A stretch of DNA of 64,000 nucleotides, taken from VYFG01 sp965204165 (GTDB lineage: Bacteria; Pseudomonadota; Gammaproteobacteria; Arenicellales; Poriferihabitantaceae). The stretch covers positions 4,092,001 to 4,156,000 of the forward strand of contig OZ241969.1 of the NCBI GenBank assembly GCA_965204165.1, in the 5' to 3' direction. Under the pieces are notes generated by a model, which was not told the origin of the DNA, did no database searches, and was given only the letters and a program-made list of their open reading frames with translations. The stretch's first letter is position 1. Every line of letters begins with the position of its first letter. Both the position numbers and the translations under genes were made by a program. Below, piece by piece: positions 8,544-17,154 of the stretch.

Positions 8544-9136
8544 GACGGAGGTGCTGGCGGGTATCCTTGCGCAACCGGGGGTCAAACACTGCAGGTCGTC
8601 TGTCGATGGTGAACTGGGTGAGTTGACGGGTATCTTTCGAAAGGCACGGGTATCCGGGGACGCGACGACCGTTCCGGGGTGATGCCGCAGGCGAAAGTCA
8701 CCCTGGAACGGGGATGCACTTTCACAGAAATCGGGAAGGCGTAAGGGCGGTATCCACTCGCTTGGGACGATCTATTCTACCCGCAAACGACGGATATTTG
8801 TAGAAAACCCGTGACGTTTTCAGGCCCGTGGAAGCCAGGGACTGACAACGGGTCCTTAGTCCCGGGCCGGAAGGGCAGGTCCATGTCCCGGGAGTCCGGC
8901 CCGCCGGCCACGCACCCTCAGGCTCTGGCGGCGCCTCCCCGCCCGCCCATTCGGCAGCCCGGTCCGTTTCCGCCCGGATCACACCTGAAAAATAATTGAA
9001 CCCAACGGATTGACGGCGGGCCAAGTTTCCTCCATTCTAGTATAGGAGGTATTGCAGGGAACGGCTTCCGATTCACCCAGGGACACCAACGCCTGTCAGC
9101 GGGAGAGCCCCCGATCAACCGAAATTTTCCGTGTCG
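8544..9136. other. Divergent intergenic region between hisB (-) and smg (+)
   Basis: About 590 bp with no convincing coding frame. For the minus direction a TAGAAT-like -10 lies at 8779-8774, with only a weak -35, so a his transcript would have a 230-nt leader; I see no histidine-rich attenuator peptide. A 9-bp inverted repeat (8863-8871 with 8895-8903, 23-nt loop) could form a hairpin. A TTGACG hexamer at 9010-9015 with a weak CATTCT 17 bp downstream is a possible smg promoter. Confidence 0.4.
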
Positions 9137-9619
9137 ATGAAAGAAAGCTTGCTCGATGTCCTGATCTATCTGTTTGAAAACTATATGTTTGATGACGACG
9201 GCTACGAGCCGGACCAGGAAACCCTGGCGCTGGAACTGAGCCAGGCAGGATTCGAACATGCAATGATCGACCAGGCATTTGACTGGCTCGAGAACCTGGC
9301 CCGGCTGTGCGAACAGAACCCGGAAGAGAATTCGATCGGTCCTGCCGGCGCCGTCCGTCACTACACGCCCGAGGAATGCGAGCATCTCAACCTGGAAGCC
9401 CGGGGGCTCCTGCTCAGCCTGGAGCAATGCGGCGTGCTGAACGGGACTACCCGGGAGATGGTGATCGACCAGCTGATGGCCCTCGGCGTGGAACAGGTGG
9501 AGCTGGACCATATCAAGTGGGTGATCCTCATGGTGCTCAGCAACTACACCGGCGGCGAAGGGATCAGCGAACTGACGGAAACCCTGGTGCTCGACGGCCT
9601 GCACGCCTGCATCCACTGA
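9137..9619 (+). CDS. smg: Smg family protein (DUF494)
   Basis: 160-aa acidic cytoplasmic protein of the Smg/DUF494 family, recognisable from MKESLLDVLIYLFENYM at the N-terminus and DHIKWVILMVLSNY near the C-terminus. The family is widespread in beta- and gammaproteobacteria, usually between dprA and topA; function remains poorly defined. I prefer the ATG at 9137 to the GTG at 9131 because the family begins at that Met. topA follows after 33 bp, so they are probably one transcript; dprA is absent here. Confidence 0.92.
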   Translation: MKESLLDVLIYLFENYMFDDDGYEPDQETLALELSQAGFEHAMIDQAFDWLENLARLCEQNPEENSIGPAGAVRHYTPEECEHLNLEARGLLLSLEQCGVLNGTTREMVIDQLMALGVEQVELDHIKWVILMVLSNYTGGEGISELTETLVLDGLHACIH

Positions 9620-9652
9620 CAATCCGCGTTATCTGTCTGTTCCGTTGTCCCG

Positions 9653-12091
9653 ATGGGCAAGCCGTTAATTATCGTCGAATCGCCGGCCAAGGCGCGCTCC
9701 ATGTCGCGCTATCTCGGCAACGATTTTGTCGCGCTGGCCTCCTACGGCCATGTGCGGGATCTACCGCGCAAGGAAAATGCCGTGGATCCGGAGCAGGACT
9801 TCGAGATGAGATACGAGGTCATCGAGGGCAGCAGGAAACATGTCGACTCCATAGCCCGGGCGATGAAAAAGGCCGATGCCCTGTATCTGGCCACCGACCC
9901 GGACCGTGAGGGCGAGGCGATCTCCTGGCACCTGTATGAACTTCTCAAGGAGCGCAACCTGATCGAGGACAAGCCCGTATACCGGGTCGAGTTTCACGAG
10001 ATTACCCGGGAGGCGATCCGCCATGCGGTACAGAACCCGCGCACCCTGTCACACAATCTGGTCGACGCCTACCAGGCCCGCCGCGCCCTGGATCGCCTGG
10101 TGGGATTCAACCTGTCGCCGCTGTTGTGGAAAAAGATCCGGGCCGGTCTTTCCGCGGGCCGGGTGCAAAGCCCGGCCCTGCGGCTGATCTGCGAGCGGGA
10201 CGAGGAGATCGCACGCTTCGTTCCGCAGGAATACTGGACCATCGAGGCTGACTGCGTTGCGGAAGGCGCGGAGTTCGTCAGCAAACTGCGCCGGTTCGAA
10301 GGCGAGAAGCTGGCCAAGTTTTCCATCACCGACAGTACCAGGGCGGCAGAGGTCGAGCGCCGCCTGACCGGGGCGGCGGACGGACGCCTGCGGGTCGAAT
10401 CGGTTGCCAGACGGGAAACCAAGGACTCCCCCAAGCCGCCGTTCACCACCTCCACGCTGCAGCAGGAGGCTTCGCGAAAGCTCGGGTTCAGCACCCGGCG
10501 GACGATGCAAACTGCCCAGCAGCTGTACGAAGGGATCGACACCGGTTCCGGTTCCGCCGGACTCATCACCTACATGCGAACCGACTCGGTGGTGCTGGCC
10601 AGCGTGGCGGTGGCGGAAATCCGGGGGCTGATCGGGAAGCGCTACGGCGCGAACATGGTGCCGACCAATCCCAATACCTTTAGGAACAGGTCCAAGAATG
10701 CCCAGGAGGCCCACGAAGCGATCCGTCCCACGTCCGTGGAACGGATACCGGAAAGCCTCCGGGGCGCGCTCTCAGACGACCAGTACCGTCTGTACGACCT
10801 GATCTGGAAACGGACCATGGCCTGCCAGATGATTCCTGCCATCATCGACACGGTGACGGTGGATCTCTCGGCGGGGGATGCCGGCGTTTTCCGCGCCACG
10901 GGACGCACCGTCCGGGTGCCGGGATACATGTCCGTGTACAAGGAAGGGCGGGATGACAGGAAGGACAAGACCGACAAGGACATCGTTCTGCCCCCGATGC
11001 GGGAAGGGGACGCCGTGGCCCTGAAGCAGGTAAGGCCGGAGCAGCACTTCACCGAGCCGCCTCCCCGCTACAACGAGGCGTCCCTGGTCAAAACCCTGGA
11101 AGAATACGGCATCGGCCGGCCTTCCACGTGGACCAGCATCATCGGCACCCTGCTCAAGCAGGAATACGTCACGCTGGAGAAACGGCGTTTCGAAGCCACT
11201 GACCTCGGCAAGATCGTCAACCACTTTCTTTCCCGGCACTTCACGCAGTACGTTGACTACGAGTTCACGGCACGCATGGAGGATGCCCTGGACGAAATTT
11301 CCCGCGGCGAGAAGCAATGGGTGCCGCTGATGCGGGACTTCTGGGGTTCCTTCGAGAAACAGATCGAGGAGAAGACGGAAACCGTCAGCCGAGAGGATGC
11401 GATCCAGGCCCGCGTTCTAGGCGAGGACCCGAAGACGGGGAAGCCGGTATCCGTGCGCCTCGGCCGGTATGGGCCGTATGCCCAGATCGGCACCCGCGAG
11501 GACGAAGAAAAGCCGAGTTTCGCCAGCCTGAGGCCGGAACAGAAGCTGGACGGGATTTCCCTTCAGGAGGCACTGGACCTGTTCCGGCTGCCACGGGGCA
11601 TGGGTGAAACACCCGAGGGCGAACCGCTGACCGTGGCCATCGGCCGGTTTGGCCCCTATGTCCGCTATGGCGACAAGTTCGTATCCCTCGGCAAGGAACA
11701 TGACCCGCTCACCGTGGACCGGGAAACCGTGCTGCAACTGGTGTCGGAAAAAAAGCAAGCGGATGCGAATCGCATCATCCTCAACTTCGAGGAAGCCGGG
11801 GTCCAGGTGCTCAACGGGCGCTACGGGCCCTACATCACCAACGGGAGCGTCAACGCCAGGGTACCCAAGGATGTGGTCGAGCCCAAGACACTGACCCTGG
11901 AGGACTGTGAAGAACTTCTGAAGGAAGGCAAGCCCGCCCGGGGCAGGAAGAAGGCCGCCAGGAAGAAAGCAGCCGCGCGCAAGGTCGCAAAGAAAAAATC
12001 CGCCAAGAAGAAATCCGGGAAGAAGAAAGCGACCTCTGCCAGGGCCGCGAAAAAGAAATCGGGCGGGAAGCGGACAGCAACCCGCCCCTGA
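9653..12091 (+). CDS. topA: DNA topoisomerase I
   Basis: Type IA topoisomerase that relaxes negative supercoils. 812 aa: TOPRIM domain with LIIVESPAKA (catalytic Glu) and ATDPDREGEAISWH, then the core with the active-site tyrosine in ITYMRTDS (Tyr307), EAHEAIRPT, and NEASLVKTLEEYGIGRPSTW. The C-terminus has three topoisomerase repeat modules (GRYGPYAQIG, GRFGPYVRYG, GRYGPYITNG) instead of the Cys4 zinc fingers of E. coli, and ends in a Lys/Ala-rich tail of about 45 residues that should bind DNA non-specifically. Confidence 0.97.
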   Translation: MGKPLIIVESPAKARSMSRYLGNDFVALASYGHVRDLPRKENAVDPEQDFEMRYEVIEGSRKHVDSIARAMKKADALYLATDPDREGEAISWHLYELLKERNLIEDKPVYRVEFHEITREAIRHAVQNPRTLSHNLVDAYQARRALDRLVGFNLSPLLWKKIRAGLSAGRVQSPALRLICERDEEIARFVPQEYWTIEADCVAEGAEFVSKLRRFEGEKLAKFSITDSTRAAEVERRLTGAADGRLRVESVARRETKDSPKPPFTTSTLQQEASRKLGFSTRRTMQTAQQLYEGIDTGSGSAGLITYMRTDSVVLASVAVAEIRGLIGKRYGANMVPTNPNTFRNRSKNAQEAHEAIRPTSVERIPESLRGALSDDQYRLYDLIWKRTMACQMIPAIIDTVTVDLSAGDAGVFRATGRTVRVPGYMSVYKEGRDDRKDKTDKDIVLPPMREGDAVALKQVRPEQHFTEPPPRYNEASLVKTLEEYGIGRPSTWTSIIGTLLKQEYVTLEKRRFEATDLGKIVNHFLSRHFTQYVDYEFTARMEDALDEISRGEKQWVPLMRDFWGSFEKQIEEKTETVSREDAIQARVLGEDPKTGKPVSVRLGRYGPYAQIGTREDEEKPSFASLRPEQKLDGISLQEALDLFRLPRGMGETPEGEPLTVAIGRFGPYVRYGDKFVSLGKEHDPLTVDRETVLQLVSEKKQADANRIILNFEEAGVQVLNGRYGPYITNGSVNARVPKDVVEPKTLTLEDCEELLKEGKPARGRKKAARKKAAARKVAKKKSAKKKSGKKKATSARAAKKKSGGKRTATRP

Positions 12092-12097
12092 AGGGCT

Positions 12098-12116
12098 CCG
12101 GACGAAACCCGTCCGG
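12098..12116 (+). terminator. Possible terminator hairpin after topA
   Basis: A 7-bp perfect stem (CCGGACG/CGTCCGG) with a 5-nt loop lies 6 bp past the topA stop. No U-tract follows, so intrinsic termination is uncertain; Rho-dependent termination may apply in this high-GC genome. Confidence 0.35.
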
Positions 12117-12263
12117 CGGAAATCTCCCCGGCGGACGGGAATTCGGCTGTTTCCGGAGAACCGGCATCCTGCGGTCATGGCCCGTATTGCCGTCATCCGG
12201 CAGCGGGTCACGCCGAGTCACCGGACGGGCGGCGTGCAATACCGCGCCCGCTTCCATGCCGGG

Positions 12264-13376
12264 TCAAAGAGCGCGTCGAATCGTGTCGATGATCCTGTCC
12301 TGGTCCGATGGTTCGAGGTACGGATGCATGGGCAGGCTGAACACCTCGTCCGCCAGGAGGTCGGAAACCGGCATGCCGACGCCGGCGCCTTCCGCGCCGC
12401 GGTACGCGGGCTGACGGTGCAGGGGGCATGAATAGTAGACTGCCGAAGGGATGCCCCCGTCATCCAGGGCCTTGCGGATCCGGTCCCTCTCGGTGGAGCG
12501 GAGCGTGTACTGGGCCCAGGTCGTGGTGCAGTTTGCGGGAATGGCCGGCGTCGCCACCAGATCGGCAAGCCCGCGGGTATATCGCTCCGCCACCTTCTGC
12601 CTGGCGGCGATTTCATCATCCAGCACCTTGAGCTTGCAGCGCAGTACCGCTGCCTGAATGGTATCCAGCCGGCCGGTGATGCCGGTGCGGACGTTGTCGT
12701 ACTGGCTGGTGCCCATGCCATGAAAGCGTATGGACCTGAGCACTTCGGCCCGCTCCCCGTCATCGGTGAAGACCGCACCGCCATCCCCGTAGCAGCCGAA
12801 TGGCTTCGCCGGGAAGAAACTGGTGGCGGCGAGATCACCGAACGTGCCGACCCTGCGACCTTCCCTGCCGCCCCCGAAGCTCTGGGCGGCGTCAGCCAGC
12901 ACGAACAGGTCATGCCGTGCGGCGATCTCGCTGATCGCCCCGTAGTCCGCAGGCAGACCGAACAGATCCACCGGTATGATGCCCCTGAGATTCATCCTGC
13001 CCTGCCCCCTGATCCGCCTGACGGTTTCCTCGAGCCGGTTCACGTCGATGTTGAACGTGGCGGCCTCCACATCGACAAAAACCACCGTGGCGCCCAACAG
13101 CTGGATCACTTCAGCGGTGGCCACAAACGTGAACGACGGCGCGATCACCGCGTCGCCGGGCCCGACACCGTAACTCATCAGGGACATCAGCAGGGCATCG
13201 AAACCGCTGGCGGCGCTGACCACGTGCCCCGCGCCGCAATACTCGGCGATCTCATCCTCCAGGGCGTAGACCTCCGGCCCCATGATGTACTGGCCGTGTG
13301 CAAACACGGCATCGATCGAGTCACGGATGTCGGTTTCGAGGCGCCGGAACTGCGCATCGAGATCCACGAATTTCAT
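12264..13376 (-). CDS. DegT/DnrJ/EryC1/StrS family PLP aminotransferase
   Basis: Aminotransferase of the sugar-aminotransferase superfamily, 370 aa. The fold signatures are present: FVDLDAQF start, PSFTFVATAEV, ADAAQSFGG and FFPAKPFGCYGDGGAVF, where Lys191 should form the Schiff base with PLP, plus GRLDTIQAAVL. Such enzymes aminate keto-sugars for polysaccharides or natural products. The closest-looking relatives are WbpE/DegT-type enzymes, but no sugar-nucleotide genes surround it. It lies 39 bp downstream of the phosphopantetheinyl transferase, suggesting co-transcription. Confidence 0.88.
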   Translation of the reverse strand: MKFVDLDAQFRRLETDIRDSIDAVFAHGQYIMGPEVYALEDEIAEYCGAGHVVSAASGFDALLMSLMSYGVGPGDAVIAPSFTFVATAEVIQLLGATVVFVDVEAATFNIDVNRLEETVRRIRGQGRMNLRGIIPVDLFGLPADYGAISEIAARHDLFVLADAAQSFGGGREGRRVGTFGDLAATSFFPAKPFGCYGDGGAVFTDDGERAEVLRSIRFHGMGTSQYDNVRTGITGRLDTIQAAVLRCKLKVLDDEIAARQKVAERYTRGLADLVATPAIPANCTTTWAQYTLRSTERDRIRKALDDGGIPSAVYYSCPLHRQPAYRGAEGAGVGMPVSDLLADEVFSLPMHPYLEPSDQDRIIDTIRRAL

Positions 13377-13415
13377 GACCGGATACCTGACGGATTGTGC
13401 ATGTGTTCCCCTGGT

Positions 13416-14225
13416 TCAGCGGATGTCCAGTTGCCACGACCTGATGGGCGGCCGGTCCCGTCCGTCGCCCGGATACACCAGGGCGGCGACTGCCGGGAAA
13501 GGCATTTTGACCTGCACCCCCGCAAACGAGGCGGGCATGCCGCTGGTGTCCGTACCCGAAAAAAGTCCGGCCCGCGGCGTATCGAACCAGCAGGAACCGG
13601 GCATGTCGAACAGCGCCACCTGCCCCAGGTTGTAGCGGATGCCGACACCCAGGGCCTTGCCGTAGGCTTCCTTGCGTGTCCAGCAGCACAGCATGGCGTC
13701 ATTGCGCAGTCTCTCCGGCATGGCATGCCAGGCAGTGCGTTCCGCGGCGGTCAGTTTTCTCGCGGCCAGGCAGTCCGCGCTGGTTCGCCGCGGCAGCACC
13801 TCGATGTCCACGCCGAGTTCCCGGTCGTCCGCCAGGGCGTACAGGACCCTGTCCCCCGAAAGACTGTAGTTGAACCTGAGCCGGCCGCCGGCGCCGTCAA
13901 GCAGTTCCGGCTTGCCGCGGGCACCATAACCGAAGCGGATGTCGTTCGCGGGAATGCCGGTATACGCCGACAGCAGGTACCGGGCGCCCGCCCGGCCGCC
14001 GAGATACAGCCGGCGTTTCCCGGCATCGACGATCCGCTCTCCACGGCTGATGTCGGCCGGCGTAAGACAGGCGGAAAGGGTGCCGCCGAGGGAACCAAGG
14101 TCAACAGCCCACAGGTGGATGTCGCCCTGCAGCGGCGCGGCGGCCCGGGGCCGGGGAACAGCAGGCCTCCAGTCCAGGGAGAGCATGCCGACATGGTCGC
14201 TCAGCGCCGGCTGGCTAGACATCAA
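13416..14225 (-). CDS. Sfp-type 4'-phosphopantetheinyl transferase
   Basis: Transfers phosphopantetheine from CoA to carrier proteins. 269 aa with the two-lobed Sfp pattern: FNYSLSGDRVLYAL, ELGVDIEV (magnesium-binding D and E) and CCWTRKEAYGKALG (the WxxKEAxxK motif). The N-terminal 30 residues are poorly conserved and the real start could be the second Met at 14222. Sfp-type enzymes usually serve PKS/NRPS or lysine pathways; no carrier-protein gene lies in the window, so its partner is elsewhere or it acts on fatty-acid ACP. It overlaps the small upstream gene by about 11 nt. Confidence 0.88.
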   Translation of the reverse strand: MMSSQPALSDHVGMLSLDWRPAVPRPRAAAPLQGDIHLWAVDLGSLGGTLSACLTPADISRGERIVDAGKRRLYLGGRAGARYLLSAYTGIPANDIRFGYGARGKPELLDGAGGRLRFNYSLSGDRVLYALADDRELGVDIEVLPRRTSADCLAARKLTAAERTAWHAMPERLRNDAMLCCWTRKEAYGKALGVGIRYNLGQVALFDMPGSCWFDTPRAGLFSGTDTSGMPASFAGVQVKMPFPAVAALVYPGDGRDRPPIRSWQLDIR

Positions 14226-14439
14226 AGACCGGTGAATAGCTGTTCATCTGCGTCAGGGCGTTTTCCTCCGTACTGGTGTCGAGACCCTGATTCTTTCTCT
14301 GCAATATGCGGTACTGCAGCCCCTGGCGATCGAACAGCGCCGTACCGCCGTCCAGTCCGAGTTCCACGACCAGTCCCTCGCCCGGCATGCTGAAGATGCC
14401 GACCAGCCGGGATTTCTCTCCTTGTTTGCGTCTGCTCAT
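14215..14439 (-). CDS. Small hypothetical protein (74 aa)
   Basis: A short frame between ilvA and the phosphopantetheinyl transferase, from the ATG at 14439-14437. It begins MSRRKQGEKSRLVGIF and has a beta-rich middle (GLVVELGLDGGTALFD) and a Tyr/Asn-containing tail. The frame stays open into ilvA, but this start gives a sensible basic N-terminus and no overlap with ilvA. Its 3' end overlaps the next gene by about 11 nt, as coupled genes do. I do not recognise a family. Confidence 0.5.
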   Translation of the reverse strand: MSRRKQGEKSRLVGIFSMPGEGLVVELGLDGGTALFDRQGLQYRILQRKNQGLDTSTEENALTQMNSYSPVFDV

Positions 14440-14449
14440 GCTGCCACGC

Positions 14450-15988
14450 TCAGGACAGGAACAACCGATACACCGGATTGCCGGTTTCCTCGCGGTAGGT
14501 ATACCCGAGGTTGCGTAAAAAGCCCCTGAATGCCGTCCGACCTTCGGGGGGCACCGCGATTCCGCACAGTACCCGTCCGAAGTCGGCGCCGTGGTGGCGG
14601 TAGTGGAACAGCGTGATATTGAAATTCGAACCCAGTTGGTCAAGGAATTCCCGCAACGCCCCAACACGTTCGGGAATCTCGAAACTGAAGATGCGTTCGT
14701 GTTCGAGTCCCGGCGCGCGGCCGCCCACCATGTGCCGCGCATGCACCTTGGCGACCTCGTTGTCGGTCAGGTCCAGCGTGGGGAAACCTACCGATTCAAG
14801 CTTGGTGACAAGTTTCTCGATCTCGTCCCTTTCCTTGATCTGGACGCCGACAAAGATATGTGCACACTCGTCGGTCGAATAGCGATAGTTGAATTCCGAC
14901 ACCTGCCGATTGCCGATGAAGCCGCAGAAACGCCGGAACGAGCCCGGCCTTTCGGGTATGGTCACGGCCAGGATGGCCTCGCGACGCTCGCCGATTTCGG
15001 CGCGTTCCGAAATGTGGCGCAAACGGTCGAAATTGATGTTGGCGCCGGAACACACCGCCACCAGGTTCTTGCCCCGGACTGTCTCGCCCCTGTCTTCCTG
15101 CTCCTTGAGCCATCGCTTGACGCCGGCGATCCCGAGTGCGCCCGACGGTTCCACCAGGGTCCGGGTATCCTCGAAAATGTCCTTGACCGCGGCACAGATT
15201 TCGTCCGTGCTGACCCGAATGAACTCGTCCACCATGTCACGGCATAGCCGGAAGGTCTCCTTGCCCACCTGCTTGACGGCAACGCCATCGGCGAAGATGC
15301 CGACCTGCTTCAGCTTCAGCCGCCTGCCCGCCTTCACTGACCTGTACATGGCATCGGAATCCTCCGGCTCGACGCCGATGATGCGCACCCCGGGCTGGAC
15401 CTGCTTGACATAGACCGCCACCCCCGCGGTCAGTCCACCGCCGCCCACCGGCAGGAAAATGGCGTCGACGGGATCAAGGCTCTGCTTGAGGATTTCCATG
15501 CCCACGGTTCCCTGGCCCGCGATGATGGCGGGGTCGTCGAACGGGGAAATCAGCAGCCTGTTCTCCTTGCGCGACAGGTTTGTTGCGTATTCTGACGCAC
15601 CGTCGAAACTGTCACCGACCAGCCGTACCTCCGCACCCCAGCGTTCCACGGCCTCGACCTTCACCGCGGGTGCGGTCTGGGGCATCACCACGATGGCACG
15701 GCAGCCCAGCTGGTGGGCGCTCATCGCCACACCGATGGCATGGTTGCCGGCGGATGCCGCCACAACGCCACGGCGGAGCTGGGCTTTCGGCAGGGATGCC
15801 ATCTTGTTGTAGGCGCCACGGATCTTGTAGCAAAACACGGGCTGTTGATCTTCCCGCTTCAGCAGGACGTGATTGTCCAGGCGGTCCGACAAGAGCCGCG
15901 CATGATCGAGCGCCGTTTCGCGGGCAACATCGTACACCCGGGCATTGAGGATGTCGGTCAGGTAGGTATGGGGGGACTTGGTTGTCAT
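14450..15988 (-). CDS. ilvA: Threonine ammonia-lyase, biosynthetic
   Basis: PLP enzyme that deaminates threonine to 2-oxobutyrate, committing carbon to isoleucine. 512 aa, as for the biosynthetic IlvA: LLKREDQQPVFCYKIRGAYNKM with the PLP Lys55, SAGNHAIGVAMSA, a PVGGGGLTAGVAVY phosphate-binding loop, and two C-terminal ACT-like regulatory domains (RPGSFRRFCGFIG and ERVGALREFLDQLG) where isoleucine and valine act. It stands as the first gene of the leftward group. Confidence 0.97.
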   Translation of the reverse strand: MTTKSPHTYLTDILNARVYDVARETALDHARLLSDRLDNHVLLKREDQQPVFCYKIRGAYNKMASLPKAQLRRGVVAASAGNHAIGVAMSAHQLGCRAIVVMPQTAPAVKVEAVERWGAEVRLVGDSFDGASEYATNLSRKENRLLISPFDDPAIIAGQGTVGMEILKQSLDPVDAIFLPVGGGGLTAGVAVYVKQVQPGVRIIGVEPEDSDAMYRSVKAGRRLKLKQVGIFADGVAVKQVGKETFRLCRDMVDEFIRVSTDEICAAVKDIFEDTRTLVEPSGALGIAGVKRWLKEQEDRGETVRGKNLVAVCSGANINFDRLRHISERAEIGERREAILAVTIPERPGSFRRFCGFIGNRQVSEFNYRYSTDECAHIFVGVQIKERDEIEKLVTKLESVGFPTLDLTDNEVAKVHARHMVGGRAPGLEHERIFSFEIPERVGALREFLDQLGSNFNITLFHYRHHGADFGRVLCGIAVPPEGRTAFRGFLRNLGYTYREETGNPVYRLFLS

Positions 15989-16167
15989 GGAAATGTCATT
16001 GCAATCCAGAGGCTCTGCTGACGGTAGCGATTCGCGGAAAGGCGGAGATTATAATCCCCATTTTCCAGTACAGAAAACGCAGGTGTGAGGTTTCCCGTGT
16101 GAAGAGGAATTCAGACGGCCGGGCAGGCGCAGGCCGAAGGATGACGCGATGAAGACATGAAGATACG

Positions 16168-16785
16168 ATGAAGATACAGTTGGTGATTTGCATGTCGGCC
16201 GCGGTGGCCATCTCCGGCTGCGTGGCGATGTCCGAGGAGGAATGCCGGTCCGCGGACTGGCGTACGGTGGGATACGAGGACGGAGCCCGGGGAATACAGC
16301 GGATCTCGGATTACCGTCAGGCCTGCGCCAAGGCCGGGATTGTTCCCGATCTCGACGCCTATCTGCACGGGCTCGACGAAGGTCTGGCGGTCTACTGCCG
16401 TCCGTCTAGGGGATACCGGACTGGACGCAGCGGGCGTCTCTACGGCGGCGTGTGTCCCGAGGATCTGGAGCCGGGGTTTCTCGACGCCTATTCCGTGGGC
16501 CGCCGGGTGCATGCGGCCGAAGGCGAAGCGGCGGGCTGGCGAAGGACCGTCGGCAACCTCGATGATCGGATTGCCGAGGCCGAGGAGGTGATAGACGAAC
16601 TGGAATGGCAACTCGACAACGCGGACCTGACGACGGAGCAGCGCAGGGCCACGAGGGCGGATATCTACGAGTTGCTGACGGAGACCATTCCGTGGCTGCG
16701 CGAAGAGCGCAGGGAGGCGATCGCATCGCTGCGGTATGCGCTGGACAGGTTCGAGGCGCTTCTGGACAACCCGTACGAACGGTAG
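16168..16785 (+). CDS. DUF2799-type lipoprotein
   Basis: Exported lipoprotein of 205 aa. The N-terminus MKIQLVICMSAAVAISGC has a basic start, hydrophobic core and a lipobox-like ISGC with Cys18. Mature sequence opens with the DUF2799 pattern ECRSADWRTVGYEDGARG, then YLHGLDEGLAVYC, and ends in a long coiled-coil-like helix (about residues 125-200). The family is a set of periplasmic lipoproteins of unknown function in proteobacteria. It is a single gene. Confidence 0.8.
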   Translation: MKIQLVICMSAAVAISGCVAMSEEECRSADWRTVGYEDGARGIQRISDYRQACAKAGIVPDLDAYLHGLDEGLAVYCRPSRGYRTGRSGRLYGGVCPEDLEPGFLDAYSVGRRVHAAEGEAAGWRRTVGNLDDRIAEAEEVIDELEWQLDNADLTTEQRRATRADIYELLTETIPWLREERREAIASLRYALDRFEALLDNPYER

Positions 16786-17154
16786 CGGCGCCCGGTCCGG
16801 TTCCGCCGGCACCGGATCGTGGAAGCTGCCCGGACCCATAGGTACATGCCCACCCGGATCGAAGGGCCCGGACCGCATTGCACGGGCACTGCAGATGTTG
16901 ACATGACGTCCCGGCGGACTATATCTTTCTTGGCATCAACTTGCAGTCCACGTTGCTGCGGCGGTGCATGTCATGTCCGGTCCCGATACGGGCCCGGTGG
17001 ATTCGAAGCACGTGGTCCAGGCCGGGCCGCCTGCTTCGTAGCCTGCCCCGGCCGAACCGGCATGCTTGCCGCCTTGCCATGAATCTCCGGTTTCGATGAT
17101 GCCCGGCGCACCGCTTACCCGCGAAGTCGTTCGTAACCAGCCCCGTCCGGTCCT
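16786..17154. other. Intergenic region upstream of the RND exporter
   Basis: About 370 bp with no convincing gene on either strand. The only feature I can support is the candidate promoter at 16898-16925. Confidence 0.4.
16898..16925 (+). promoter_or_regulatory. Candidate sigma-70 promoter for the RND exporter
   Basis: A perfect TTGACA (16898-16903) and a TATATC (16920-16925) separated by 16 bp. It would give a leader of about 220 nt ahead of the GTG at 17155. Judged by consensus only. Confidence 0.4.

Noticed and set aside
8544..9136. Histidine attenuator leader
   Set aside because: No short frame with consecutive His codons is found on the minus strand ahead of hisB.
14440..14742. N-terminal extension of the small gene at 14215 into ilvA
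   Set aside because: This part is merely the third frame of ilvA; composition changes at the internal Met, so only 14215-14439 is kept.
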